DNA of 64,000 bases from the NCBI GenBank assembly GCA_039655645.1, contig CM077346.1, positions 41,596,615-41,660,614 of the forward strand, in the 5' to 3' direction. The notes under the pieces were generated by a model. The model made no database searches, was not told the origin of the DNA, and saw nothing but the letters and a program-made list of their open reading frames with translations. This DNA is from Ammopiptanthus mongolicus (taxonomy: Eukaryota > Streptophyta > Magnoliopsida > Fabales > Fabaceae). The position numbers and the translations under genes are program-made. Of the stretch, positions 1 through 12,790 are shown piece by piece (position 1 is the first letter of the stretch; every line of letters starts with the position of its first letter).

Positions 1-186
1 GAATTAATTCAGATAAGGGAGAACTTGGAATATGAAGCGCTGCCTGTACGAATCATGGACAAGAGGGTGATGGAGCTCCGCGGGAAGTAGATTCCCTTAG
101 TCAAGGTTATATGGGATGCTACAACAGGAGATGCCACTAGGGAACGTGAAGAGGATATGCAACATCGATAGCCCCATTTATTCTAA
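1..186 (+). pseudogene. 3' end of a Ty3/gypsy pol (chromodomain-like tail), decayed
   Basis: The plus strand encodes a decayed C-terminal tail of a chromovirus polyprotein, matching the better-preserved tail at 27480-27639 almost residue for residue ('ENLEYEALPVR', then 'REREEDMQHR'). The family uses this integrase tail to help direct integration to heterochromatin. At least two in-frame TAG codons interrupt it before the normal TAA near 184-186. The upstream part of the element lies outside the window. It is followed at once by a polypurine tract and an LTR, as expected for the 3' end of an LTR element. Confidence 0.75.
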
Positions 187-207
187 GGTACGCCAAATTT
201 CGAGAAC

Positions 208-232
208 GAAATTCTTTTTAAGGGGGTAGTAA
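208..232 (+). other. Polypurine tract of the left-edge gypsy element
   Basis: A T-run followed by 'AAGGGGGTAGTAA' lies directly before the LTR. It has the same form and position as the tract at 27665-27685 in element D. In this family it primes plus-strand DNA synthesis. Confidence 0.6.
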
Positions 233-1765
233 GGTAACACCTCGATTTTCGTGCTTTCTAATATCAGTAAATTATATAATTAAGTTTATATTTTTATCTG
301 AGGTTTAGAAAATGAATTAAAATAAACTGAGACCATAGTCACGCTCTACGCTATCGTAGGGAGTTACGGTTAAATTTTGGGTCGAAAACTCAGACGGAGC
401 CCGGTCTGCGTTTTTCACTGACACTAGTATTTTACTACTCCGAAGACCTAATTTTGACTCGTGAACAAGACAGTTAGTCTTAGAATCGAAATTCCTACCT
501 TTTTTTCTAAAATTGGTTTCGCGCCCTAAAAAGCGGAATAATACAAGTTATTCGGGCGAAATCTTCAATCGGATGACGAACGGAGCTGAATAAGGATTTA
601 CCGAGACCCGTTAACGGATAATCTTGAAGTCACGTCAGGTCAAGTCACCTATTAATGCGTGTCAGTGTCGTGATGGTTTTTAGAAAATATCTGGATGCGA
701 AATAACCAAAATACCCCTAACCTTTTTCATATTTACCATTAAACCTAGGGTGAAAAGTCTATTGTACCCTTAATGAATTTTTGTTGGACAATTCTCACCC
801 TCCTTCACCCCCTCACATGCCCCCCCATCATAAATCACCCTTTCACTTCTTTCTCCTTCACTTCATCTTTCTCCATTACTTTCTCTAATTTTCTAAGAAA
901 ATTCTTCAAGAAATTTGTGAAGCAAAGTTGACAACCTTGCTCATCTTCATCGTCTAGGAGGTATGGACTTCATTCTTGAGCTCTCAGTCTTCATCTTTCT
1001 CCATTGAAATTCTATGTTTTCAAGCTTTATTCAAGTTGAGCTTTGATCTTCATAAATTCATAAGAAATTTTAGAAAAATACTTTTAATGTCAAACCAATT
1101 TCTATGAGCTAGTTTTATTATCCTCTTTCATAATCCAAGATCTTGTAACCAGAAGAGCTCTCTAACCTATATGGGTATAGGAGGGCCGAACCATATACAT
1201 ATAGGAAGGTTTGAGTTTTTGATTCAAGCTTTGAATAATGAGACTTGATCTAGTGTTATGTATGCTTAAGGATCATTGATCCAAGAGTTAGGAACTTTTA
1301 GACATCTCTAGCCTATTTTTTTAGCAAGTGGCCGAACCTAACCCTTTGGGAAATCATGAGTTTTGCTTCAAGTTTTTGTGTAATAAACCTTACTCTAGTA
1401 TTGTGTATACTTGAGGATCATCCATCCAAGAGTTAGGAAAACTCTAGCTATTTTGAGCCTTGGTGGCCGAATCTATGTCCTAGGAGATATAGAAATGATA
1501 TTTTGTTAATATTAAAGTGGTGATTTGTAGTGAAGGATTAGATTGTGCTCGATCGCCCTAAAGCGGGCTAAAGTGTCGGTTGCGAAGCTATGTTCGGGAG
1601 CTTGTGCTGGAAGGCGAGTGTGCGGAGCAGTTTCGGGTGGGGAGAAAGAACTAGTATCATCAGGAAGGCAAGCTTAGTATAGAATATATACATGTGTAGG
1701 GGAAACCTTAAACCCTACTAGAGATTGAGCCCTAGACAAAGTACCTGGACCCTAGGTGTAAAAGG
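233..1765 (+). mobile_element. Truncated 3' LTR of a Tekay-type gypsy element
   Basis: This stretch aligns with the LTRs of element D: the same start (here GGTAACACC, where D has TGTAACACC), the same 'cataGTCaCGCTCTACGCTAT' block near 335-355, the CT-rich tract near 790-880, and the block 'GTAGGGGAAACCTTAAACCC' near 1697. It stops near 1765, about 60% of the way along, where it abuts an inverted LTR of another element. It therefore has no right target duplication. No gene is visible in it. Confidence 0.7.
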
Positions 1766-3411
1766 ATGTGACATTATACTAATCCTAAGATAACTTTATA
1801 TAAATTTTACTTTCATGAAATTACTTTTACCATTTATTTTCAAATCACCTTTTTCAGTAATTAAACCATGACTAAGGTAAAAACATATTTTCACCCTAAG
1901 TAAAAATATAGTGGCCAAAAACCCTAATTAATCTTTGGATCAAAACTACTTCTTGTACGATTTTGAAACATAAATAATTAAAATACTTATTAGCTTCCAA
2001 AAACATTGAAATTCAAGAACAAGTTCATGTTCATCATTTTCCTCACATGGAGGCCAAATCCTATACTACAGGGATGTGAAGATTTTGTTTCACCAACATG
2101 TTAAGTCACAGCTCAAAATACTCACAATAACATGATGAACAATAATCATACACCATTCAACCATGCATAAACAAACATAAAAATCCTTACTTGATCTAGA
2201 GATCAAAGTATGGTTTTCAACATACATGAAAACATTTTTCCAACCAAGCTGATATCATCATAAGCGTATAAACAAACATGTTCTCATATAGAACTTCACC
2301 AACAAAGTGATGAACCCAAATTAGGGCTTCACCTACAAATCAACCAACACAGACGTTTCACATTCCACCAATTTTGATGTGATGAGGTTCACTCCCACAT
2401 ACCTCAAGTGAAGAGGTTTTTGTGAAAGAAAACTCCAAGCCCCTAAAACTTGAAGTGGTTGAAACCTATATGAAAAAGAGCGGCAAGATTTTGAACTTGT
2501 TTCATGGAAATGAAGAGCTAGAAGTTGATTAGTCAAGGTATAAAGTAAGGAAATGAAAAGAAAAAGGTTTTAGAAGCTCACCAAAGCTAGAACAACTTGA
2601 AGATTTGGATGGTGTTCTTGAGGTTCAAGAAAAAACTCCTCCAAATCAAGAAACTTCCTTCACGAAATTTGATCCTTAGACCAAGACAAGGTGAAGTATG
2701 GTTTCAGAAATGGAAAAGGAATCTTGGTTGGTGTTTGGATGATGATGGCCAGATGTGTATAGAAGTATGAGAAGAGAGAAATTTCGGTAAACTTGAGAAA
2801 TGGCGTGTTTGAGCTTTAGAAGTAAAATGAGAAGTGTTGTTCGGTGTTTTTGGAGAGTAATGGCCGAATGGCCTTAAGGCTTTATGACCAAAGATTTGGT
2901 TAAAGTGTGATGGGAATTTGTGTAAGAAAATAGATGGCTTGGATCAAAGCAAGTACACATGTGTTGCTTCCTTATTAAAAGGTGGTGAGATTAACCAAAA
3001 CTAGATAGGTTAGCTTTTTCCATAAAAGGTAAAGTTGATAAAGTTGACAAGTGACATGATTTTGACTAAAAGGTGACATGATTTGACAAAAAAGTGACAA
3101 CGTCTCGTGAAACATGAAAAACAGTCATAAACATCTCTCGGCTCTAGGCCAGAGTAACTTTCCTGCCCTTGCACGCATCCTAAGGTAAAGCAATTCCGAT
3201 TAAAATAATAATATTTTTATCAGTTCCGACTCAAAACAGCATAACATGCTCAAAATAACATTTTATGATTGTTAAGCTCAAAATTGAAATTCAAATATGA
3301 ATTTCCAATTATTAACTATTTTTATGGTTAAAATTACTCAGATCATATTCTTAGTCAAGTTATTTACACAAACATTTAAAAAGACAGATATAGGATTTTT
3401 GGGATGTTACA
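1766..3411 (-). mobile_element. Truncated 3' LTR of element A
   Basis: This is the 3' LTR of minus-strand element A. Its outer end toward pol reads TGTAACATCCC on the minus strand (right edge 3411). It aligns with 31191-33396, the other LTR of A, including the 'GGATGTGACATTATA' block and the repeated 'ggCCGAATGGCC' block. It is cut off on the left at 1765/1766. It lacks the MITE present in its partner; the empty target is visible near 2871-2880. The short ORFs inside are not convincing. Confidence 0.75.
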
Positions 3412-3469
3412 AATCTACACTCCAAAAAGAAATATCGTCCTCGAAATTTACCATAGAAGAGATGTGGAA

Positions 3470-3900
3470 GCTGTTTCCTCATCCTATCCTCCGACTCCCA
3501 GGTGGCATCACTTGAAGTCTCATTCCAGATAACCTTGACCAAGGTTATCTTCTTCCCTCGCAGTTGCTTTACTCTTCTGTCTTCAATCTTGACAGACAGT
3601 GTTTAATAGGTCAGGTTATCCTTTAGCTGTACTGAATCAGGTTTTATGACATGGCTTGGATCCAATGTATTTTCGCAATTGCGAGACATGAAAAATACTA
3701 TGAAGGTTGGATAGAAAAGGTGGTAAAGCTATTTGGTAAGCTACCAGACCTATCCGACAAAGAATTTGATAAGGTCTGATGAATTTTGGAGTGAGTTTTA
3801 TGGACTTAAGGACCCTGCCAACCCCAATCGTTGGCGTGACTCTCAAAAACACATGATCACCTTCTTCGAACTCAAAGGTACTACATATTTTATCTGCATA
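3470..3900 (-). pseudogene. Element A integrase C-terminus and chromodomain tail
   Basis: The minus-strand fragments contain the integrase C-terminal GPF-like region ('FIRPYQILCRIGLVAYQIA', 'LHSIFHVSQLRKYI') and then the chromodomain tail with 'VKVIWNETSSDATWESEDRM' and a terminal PHLF. The normal stop after PHLF is lost, so the frame reads on into the 3' LTR. There are frameshifts between the two parts. Closest relative in the window: 27121-27639. Confidence 0.8.
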
Positions 3901-4950
3901 GCTTTTCTATCGGCTGTGAGTCGTCCTCATCTTTTCCAGAATCAGATTCACTTTCTCAGTTTGTTTGTTGCAATAGTTCAGGTCCGACCGAAGCACTTTC
4001 CCCATCTTGATACCAACACAAAGATGTTTGCACCATCGTCCGTATAAACCTTCATAGGGTGTCATCCCTATACTTGAATGATAACTGTTATTGTAGTTGA
4101 ACTCTATCAACGATAGAAAACTCTCATAACTCCCTGCATATTCCAACACACACGCCCTCAAACAGATCCTCTAAAGATTGTATCATCCTTTCCGACTGTC
4201 CATATGTTTGGGGATGATAAGCCGAGCTCAATCGTAGCTTCGTTCCTAAGGCTTCATGCAAACTCTGTGAAAACCGCGAAGTAAATCGTGGGTCTCTATC
4301 TGATATGATGCTTGAAGGTACCCCATCCAGTCTCACAATCTCACTAATATATATGTGTCAGTTTCTCCATAGAGTACTTGATATTGATAAGCAATAAGTG
4401 AGTTGAATTTGTGAGCCTATCAACTATCACCCAAATGGAATCACACCCCTTAGGTGTCCTTGGTATACACGTCACAAAATCCATTTCTATGCTATCCCAT
4501 TTCCATTCTGGTATATCCAATGAAATTAACATTCCTGCTGGCCTCTGATGTTCAACCTTTGCTTTCTGACATACCAAGCAAGATGCTACAAATTCAACCA
4601 CATCTCTCTTCATGCCTTGCCACCAGAACAATCACTTCAGATCTTGGTACATCTTGATAGATCCTGGATGCATACTCAACTTGCTCCTATGAGCTTCGTT
4701 CAGAATTAGCTTCCTTAGTTCTGGGTTGTTTGGCACACAAACCCGTTCTCCTCGTCTCAGAATCCCACCTGTTCCTTCCTTATACTCAGATGTCATTCCT
4801 TTCTTAAGATTTCCTCGCTTTCTCTCTAGATACTGATCATACACTTGTTTCTCTCGAATCTGATCCATCAGATCACTCAGCACTGTAACCATGCCCACAC
4901 AAAGCTTTCCCGGCATATTGACCACTGACAGGTGCATATCTCTAAACTAC
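3901..4950 (-). pseudogene. Element A integrase (zinc-binding and catalytic core)
   Basis: On the minus strand an H2C2 zinc-binding region is visible (His residues in 'EAHRSKLSMHPGS', Cys pair in 'SCLVCQKAK'), with one in-frame TGA between them near 4632. The catalytic core follows: the first Asp in 'IEMDFVTC', the second in 'IISDRDPRFTS', and the Glu in 'GQSERMIQ'. The core is broken into several frames. The role in the living element was insertion of the DNA copy into host DNA. Confidence 0.85.
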
Positions 4951-6236
4951 TCCAACAACTCATGTTCCTTAACCATCATGAAAGACACATGTAACACTTT
5001 CCTACACAGAGCGTCTTCCACCACATTAGGCTTTCTCGAGTGGTACTGTAGTTGAAAGTCATAGTCCTTTAGAAATTCTAACCATCATCTCTACCTCATA
5101 TTGAGTTCTTTCTGATCAAACAGGTACTTCAGATTCTTATGATCACTAAAAACATTGAACGTCCAACCATACAAGTAGTGCATCCAAATCTTCAACGCAA
5201 AGGTCACCGCTGCCAATTACAGGTCATGTGTAGGGTAATTCTTCTCGTGCACCTTCAACTTTCTCGAAGCATAAGCTACCATTTTCCGATTCTGCATCAG
5301 TACGCGGCCTAACCCCTGGTATAAAGCGTCACAGTACACCTCAAAAGGTTCACTTGTGTCACGTAACGCCAACATTGGCGAAGTACTCAGCCTCTTCTTC
5401 AGCTCCTGAAAACTCTTGTTTGCAGGTTTCGGTCCACTTAAAAACTTTATCCTTTCTTGTCATCTAAGTAAGAGGACCTATGATCTTGGAAAATCCCTCC
5501 ATGAACCTCCGATAATACCCAACCGAACCCACAAAACTGCGTATCTCAGTCACTGTTGTTGGTCTCTCTCATTCAAGAACTGCTTCAACTTTCGACAGAT
5601 CCACAACGATTCCTTCCTTTGAAATCACGTGACCCAAAAATTGCACTTTGTTGAGCCAAAACGCACACTTAGATAGTTTCGCATACAACCGTTTCTCCTT
5701 CAGAACCCGAAGAACCACACTACGGTGTTCAGCGTGTTCCTCCTAATCTCGGGAATAGATGAGTATGTCGTCTATGAAGACAATGACAAATTTATTTAGG
5801 TAGGGACGACAGATCCTATTCATATAGTCCAGGAATATGGCTAGTGCATTCGTCACCCCAAAAGACATCACAAGATACTCGTAGTGCCCATAGCGTGTTC
5901 GAAATGCTGTCTTTGGTATATCCTCCACCTTCACACGAATCTGGTGGTAACCCAATCGCAGATCAATCTTGGAGAAAACTGTTGCTCCCTTCAACTGATC
6001 TATCAAGTCATCTATCTATGGTAGAGGATGCTTGTTCTCAATAGTAACCTTGGTCAATTGGCGATAATCCAATCACAAGTGAGAAGTTCCATCCTTCTTC
6101 TTTACTAACAACACTGGAGCTCCCCAATACGATACATTGGGTCTAACAAACTGCTTCCCCAACAGGTCCACAAACGGTTCCTTTAAGGTTTCCAACTTTG
6201 CAGGTCCCATACGATACGGTCCCATTGATATGGGTC
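4951..6236 (-). pseudogene. Element A reverse transcriptase and RNase H
   Basis: Reading leftward on the minus strand from the B insertion at 6236: an RT palm with 'FSKIDLRLGYHQIRV' near 5960 and the catalytic 'FIDDILIYSRD' near 5750 (the FIDD form of the YxDD box), then RNase H with 'FEVYCDALYQGLGR' near 5330 and 'SDHKNLKYLFDQKELNMR' near 5120. Several stops are in frame. The N-terminal part of RT lies on the other side of solo LTR B, at 13507 onward, and the two sides fit together across the CTGAT duplication. Confidence 0.85.
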
Positions 6237-6648
6237 CTGATTGTAACACCCCACTTTAGGGGTCACGATTATTTAACACAAGATAAAAGAAATGCGGAAA
6301 TATATTAAAATATAAAGAGCTTACCGAAAATATGGGTTTTCTTTCTTTTTTCTTTACTCAAGTTTCGGAAACAGATAAGTGTGTATATACTCATAAGAAC
6401 AAATATATGTAATCATAAACAACATTGAAACAAACAAAAGCTTACCATAATACATATATATATCAAACTCCCAGTTTCCAACATCTAACTACAAAAGAAA
6501 GTAACCAACATAAAGACAACTCAACCTACATTACTTAGAGACGCAGCTCCACAACATAAAGGGAAATGGGGTACATCATAAAAATACAGACGCTGGGAAA
6601 AACACTAGAGACTGGCCAAAAACTGACACTGTAATACTCGTCAGAGTA

Positions 6649-6867
6649 TTACTCCTCTGGGTCTTCCTCCTCCTCCTCCTCCATGGCCTCCTCTTCCTCA
6701 TCCTCGTCCTCTAAGGCCTGCATGTCATATCCATTCATGATCTGTTCCGCATACCGGAGCATCTCCTCATCAGTCCTCATCCACCACGCATCCTGACTCA
6801 TGCTGGCAGGGGCTACCTCAGGAATGTCCTCCGGCACATATTCGAGTACTTCCTCCTCCTCCTCCAT
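6649..6867 (-). other. Small acidic ORF near the 3' end of LTR B
   Basis: This 72-residue minus-strand frame is very rich in Glu and Asp ('MEEEEEVLEYVPEDIPEV', ending in runs of E). It lies about 400 bp from the LTR end. The LTRs of D carry a short acidic frame at the matching place (near 23563-23622 and 29881-29940, 'MEEPLAEELDGI'). I do not recognise a function. It may be a remnant of the gag leader or chance coding in a purine-rich LTR segment. Confidence 0.3.
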
Positions 6868-7639
6868 CTCCTCATCGTCACACGAGAGGATAATGAGGGG
6901 GAGTAGAAAAGGATACCCTGGTATGAGCCAGTGTGCTCTTGCGAGCAGTCATTCTCCAATTCGCCCGCTGGCGAGGAATTTGAGGATGTAGCTCGGAAGG
7001 CTCATAGGTTGGCCCTGGGGGTGGGATAATAGGGACAAAAGGGCCGGCAGCAGATACTGGTATGACGGAAGTAGACGGTGTAGTAGGTGGAGGTGGCATG
7101 GAAGCAAGGTCGACGTACACGTCCCTGGGCTCCTCCTGGTGAACTGTAGGCTGGGTACTAGGCAGTCGCGGATGATCAGCAGGTGGTGGTGGTGGTCGCT
7201 GGGTGACCCCTGAGCTACCCTCACCACTAATCCGTAAAGTGCAAACTTTCTCGGACAGGCTCATCATGGAGAAAGGTAACTCCCTCCTGCTCGTGAGACT
7301 CATTCCTCCAGTGTAGGTGCGACGGCCGTCAGGATGGATCGTCCAAGCGTTCGCTCAATCATGAAGTGTCAAGTCCAAAGTCAAACGAGAAGGTGGATCG
7401 CTCGCCATATCTACTCACCATAGCAAGATGAAAACCACGCGAGCAACGTGACGGCAAAAGTAATGAAGTGAGATTCCACATATCGCACAACCAGAACAAC
7501 AGTGATAAAAGTCACGCACACACGCACCCAATCGGCATATAGCGCATAGGCTTTCACAGCATAACAATTAAATTACATGGCATCACAGTTAATATATGAA
7601 TCAACAATAATATAGGTCAAATGTCAACTCAAGTATGGA

Positions 7640-10605
7640 ATGACATCAATGCAACATGACTCAGACCCCTACTCCATGGAGGTAAACATAACAAGAGTGA
7701 GTGATTGGGAGAACATTGTCTGCGTTATATCAGCCCACAGTGCCACATCCAATGATTGCAATCATCATAATGGCTCACGCCAGACGTTCTTTACCCCAAT
7801 CGTGACTTACCCGGTGTTTCAGTCAGGACGTCAGTGTTTTTCGATGGATATCCACGACACAGAGGAGCTACTCTCTGGCCACATGTGTCTTCCCCAACCC
7901 TCAACGTCCCTATGATCCTCATAATCGACACCTCAGACAATCGCACCTACACCAAGGTGTAACCTCAACTCCTAGGCATAACGTCCAACTCATGCACAGA
8001 TGCAGATGCATGTCAAGAAATGCCACAATACATCCACGTACTACCTCATCACTATAGTACCACGTTTATCTCTTGATAAACCACAGGATACCCTTATGGG
8101 ACCCACTTTTACACGACTTGCCATCAGTCGCCCGTCCTTGGTTCTGTTCCTTGCAATCACATACCACCTCGTCGTTCGTAACACGATGTTCACATCTTAT
8201 GATACATTAGTCCATAACCTAGATGTATTATGGAGGGTAGGATCCACAAGGATCCCCTTCATCAATCTTCTCACTTGTCTATCAAAGGAACATTACTTAC
8301 TCTTTATAAGTAACTCTTAGTGATTAAACATTATGGATTCCTTAAATGATCTAAATCATCAAGGGTGTGGAACATGATTTTGCCATGACCACAGATATTA
8401 GTATATGTCTTTTACTAAAATCTTTATGAGTCCATTATGGAGCTCATATAAATTCTCTTAGGAGATAACACGCGTTTATACTATTATAGTAAAAAGCTTC
8501 AAAGTACTATCCTTATAGCAAAGTAATTGATAGAATCTCCTTACTTAAGCATAGCTTGAAAAACTCTATTCAAGTGTCCAAAGGTGTCTCATTTAGTGTA
8601 AAACTCTTCTGAATTTGGTTTCCTAGTTCTATTACTTAGTGTAAAAGGAAATATACTTCTTATTTAAAATCACCATTTTGTTTTCAAATGAACTATAACT
8701 TATATAATATTGGAAAGTTCAAAAGGTAATAGTAGTACACAACTCTTGTTTTTAAAGAAAAGCTTTGTAAGAATCCTATTTCTCAAAGAAGACTTACTAA
8801 CCAAAAATCCTTAAAAACCATCTTGACTAGCTATGAAACTCTTGGTTCCTAAAAATCTTTTCTTCAAAACAACTTATTAAAATAAGTGGATGATCAACAT
8901 CAAACCAACATATTCTTAAAATAATTTTCTCATGAAGTCAAAACACTTATTTCACAACATATGGTTTTTTGGAACCAAAACTTGGTTTCTTTGGAAACCT
9001 TTTCAAATATATGACTCTTATACTTTGATATGAGCATATAAAACCCCTTAACATCAACATTTTAAGATCATAACCCTACTATCTATGTCAAGGCCGAATG
9101 CCCTATAGAAGTAGGATAGGTTTTCTTTATTTTATATGCATGGTTAGAACCATATTAAGTTCATTAAACCATCACTTAAACATAGAAGCTTTGGCTTCCC
9201 TCCTCAACATTATAAGGCCGAACTTTGCACATTCATTTTCAACCAAAATGAAATCATCCAACAATATCCAAAGTAGCTAGAAAATCATATTAACATACAA
9301 GCATGTTATCAAGGCAACTTAGAACATTAACAAGTTCATCATCCAAAAATCCTATCCTTAGGTCTTTGGACCTAAGAACAGTTTTTCACCATGCCAAAAT
9401 GATTTTCCTCTAGCATACATCAACACAAATCATCATATCAACACAACAACATAACATTATATGACAATAAAGTAAATAAATTTATAAGGAAACCTTAGAT
9501 CTAGGGTTTTCCTTCAACAACACTAGGAGGCCTTTATCACCACCATTTAAGGTGTGATATGGTTCACTCCCCCATTACCTCTTTGAAGCTCCTTAGAATA
9601 AAATGAAGAGAAACTTGGTCACCAACAAGTCCAAAACCGTGGCCTATAGAGAAAAGAATAAGACCATGAACCTTGATTTTTCAACATCATGAACAAGGTA
9701 ACACAAAGATACTTTTAAAGAGTAAGAATGTAGGAGAAATAAGGTCAAGAACGTACTCTTAAGAAAAGTTTAAAACAACTTCAAGAAGCTTGAAACCTCC
9801 TTGAATGATTCTTGAATAACTTTGAGTAAACAACTTCAAATGAAAAAATTCTAAAGATGAAAGTTGTTTAGATGAATCAGATGAACAAGAATATGAAGTT
9901 AAAATGATGAAATAAGACGGGTAAGTTCACTTACCAGGGCTGGCCGAATGCTAGAGGAGAGGTGAGAGAAGTGAGAACTTGAACTTTGGTGTTTGAGTGA
10001 GAAATGAATGGAATAGTGATTTTTGGTGTTTTAATCATCATATGGCCGAATTCCCCTCTCCTTGTGGACTCCACAACTTCATTCAATCTTGGTCATAAAG
10101 AATGGAGGGCCAAGATGTAAGTAGGTAGGTGTGTTGTTGCTTATGGAGGGCTTAAGGACAAGATTAACCAAAAATGGCTAAGATACTTTTTCCATTAGGA
10201 TCGGAGTAAGTGTTATAAACTTTCATAGATGACGATAAAGTGAGATCTTGGCTCTTCCCTAAGCAACATGGCCGAATGGCCCTATCCAAATGTAACTAGG
10301 ATACATTTGCATTTGGTTAGGAATAAGGTGATTAGGGTTTTTACCAAAAATGGATAATTGGTTTTTACTACTTTTGGTAAAAAAAATTGATTTTAAGAAT
10401 GCTAATTCTTTTCATTAGGAATAATCAACAAGGTAATGGAAAATGTAATTCAACATTACATTCCGCTCAATTCCTCGTTTCCTGAGCTCCGGCACGTAAA
10501 ACAAGAAATTATCCGATACCGATCAAAATAGAACTTTTATCGGTTTTTCGTCTCATAACGACAAAAGAAAACTTCACCACAACATAACCATGGATGTAAA
10601 CCATC
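7640..10605. other. Body of LTR B without genes
   Basis: Low-GC LTR sequence with scattered 'ggCCGAATGGCC' type blocks shared with the LTR of A (for example near 9092, 9952 and 10271). The plus-strand frames here (up to 106 codons at 8000-8320) have no recognisable motif and no conservation cue, so I treat them as chance. Confidence 0.5.
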
Positions 10606-11549
10606 ATGTAATGTAATACCCGCAAAAAAATGGCACAAGGTATTTTTTATTAAATAAATAAATAAAATAAATGAATTATCATAATAAACTTAGAGACATA
10701 TTTTGTTTACAGATGTGTAAAGTTATGAGTTAGCCTAACATCAAGGGCGTTTTGGTAAAATGATGAGGTATAAATAGTGGAGATAGGAGAGTGGGCAGCC
10801 ATCAGCAACCCTAGTAGAAGAAGAAGAAAAGAGGAAGAAGAAGAAATAGGAGGAGAAGAGAGGAAGAAGATGGAGGCAACAATGGAGTATCAAGAGGTGA
10901 GGGATTTGTGATTTATTTTGGGTAATTTTCGTGGGTATTAGTGTGGTATATGAAATGGGTTAGTGTTGGTTGAAATAATGATGTTTGAGAATTGTTTTGA
11001 GTGAATTCTTTCCATGAAAATCATTTGGAACATGTTTAGTTTGATTATTATTAGATTTATATGTTGTTGGTGAGTTGTTATAGTTGTTTGTTGGTTGAAA
11101 ATCATGAAAATGGGGTTTTGGGTGAAAAGGGCGAAACAACATCGCCTTGCTGCAATTCTGCGATTTCCAGCCAGCGCTGGGCGCCTAGTGTGCAGCGCAG
11201 AGCACTAGAGCACCCGAGAAGGGGCCTGGGAAGATGATGCTAGCGCTGGGCGCTGGAGACAAAGACAACAAACTTAAAATGTGCATATCTTTTTTATTTC
11301 TTATCCATTTTGGGTACATGACATCTTGTTGGAAAGATCTTTGAGTCTACTTTCATATGCAATAATCAGATTAAAATTTTATGTATTTGAAAGTTATGGT
11401 ATAATTGATGATCAAAGGTCAAGATATTATATTTCAAAAAAATGATGGTTTATCATAGTTTATAATGGCTTTTGGGTATTTTGAAGTATTCAAAAAACTT
11501 TTTGCATACTTTGATGTATGTCTTGCGTTATGGGGTATTTATAGGTGAT

Positions 11550-11552
<3 letters not shown>

Positions 11553-11594
<42 letters not shown>

Positions 11595-11626
11595 ATGATG
11601 ATGATGATAATGATGATGATGATGAT
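11553..11626. repeat. Compound microsatellite (TA)n(GAT)n
   Basis: About 19 TA units run directly into about 11 GAT units with one interruption. It lies inside solo LTR C. Confidence 0.95.
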
Positions 11627-12600
11627 CAGTCTATGTGAAGTGTTTGTTATGATAATAAAGTATTGAATTGTACCTAAGATTGCATATCAAAAGTATTATG
11701 TAATGATTTGAGTTGATGACTTTATTGGTAAGTTCTTTTATATGATGGTATGGATTATGAGAAATCTATGGACATGATGGTGTATAATTGTGATATAAAT
11801 GATGAGGTGAGTATTATTTTATGAAGGTGTATGGTGATAGGAAATGTGAGGAACATGATTATGGACTATGTTTATAGGCTATGAAATTAAGAGATGAAAA
11901 AAGGGTAAGAAAAGATATAGGAAGCCTTGAGTGTAGTTATATGATGGTGATATAGATGGATATGTTCTTGTTGGAGCTAAGAATGGCTCTAGCTTATAGT
12001 TGAGCTGGTTCTTATGGAAACAAGAGGGTATTGTTATAAGTGTTACATTGCAATTATGTTAGATACGATAAGGAACGTTAGTCAAGATGGTAAAGGTACC
12101 CAAGAAATGTTGAGAAAGTAGTTAAGTGAAATGACATAAAGAATATGTGAGTTATGTTTCTACTCTATATTTATGAAGGTCTATGGGCTATGATTTATTT
12201 TTATCCAAGCGTTTAATGAATTATGAGTTTGTTGCATGCTTGTATCTTGAGTTCGTTAAGCCTTGAAGGTGATATAAATGCTTGTTGTGATGAATAATGT
12301 TTGCTATGAGATTATTGAAATATGTCAAGGTAAGGTTTGTTGGCTTCCTCTATGTAATTGCATATGAAGTAAGTGGTTTAATGGAATGGCAAGGTGATAT
12401 TATATGTGAACGGAATGGCTATAATGTAGCCCATATATATTTGTGATTGATAAGCTTATGGACGTTATTGATTACCTCTGAGGTGGTTATGCAAGCTATG
12501 TTACAAAACATAGTGGACGTATGCTATGGTAAGACATGATATATTGTATTTGGTATTTTGGTATGATGCTTAGACATTGGACAAGACTTGGTGTATCCGA

Positions 12601-12790
12601 CCGGTCAGCGGATTCGACCGGTATATAAATGTGACCGTCGAAGTGTGGGGCCTCTAGTGAAAAACCCCGGAATTTGGAGGGTGGTTGTGTTGTGACCGAG
12701 GTCACTTGCCGGTCAGCGGACTCGACCAGGATATAAATGTGACCGTCGGAGTGGGAGACTCTAGTGAACAACTCCAAGGGGATACACAAG
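12601..12790 (+). repeat. 108-bp tandem duplication in LTR C
   Basis: The block starting 'CCGGTCAGCGGATTCGACC' at 12601 recurs at 12709 with a few substitutions. Both copies contain 'GATATAAATGTGACCGTCG'-like sequence, and the second ends near 12790. Each copy carries a TATAAA-like string, so this may be promoter-proximal LTR sequence; that role is inferred. Confidence 0.8.

Noticed and set aside
8000..8320. 106-codon plus-strand frame in LTR B
   Set aside because: It lies inside an LTR, has no motif, and the matching LTR of A does not keep the frame.
12496..12789. 97-codon minus-strand frame with a repeated 'DGHIYI.VESADR' peptide
   Set aside because: The repeat is the 108-bp tandem duplication of LTR C read in one frame; no other sign of coding.
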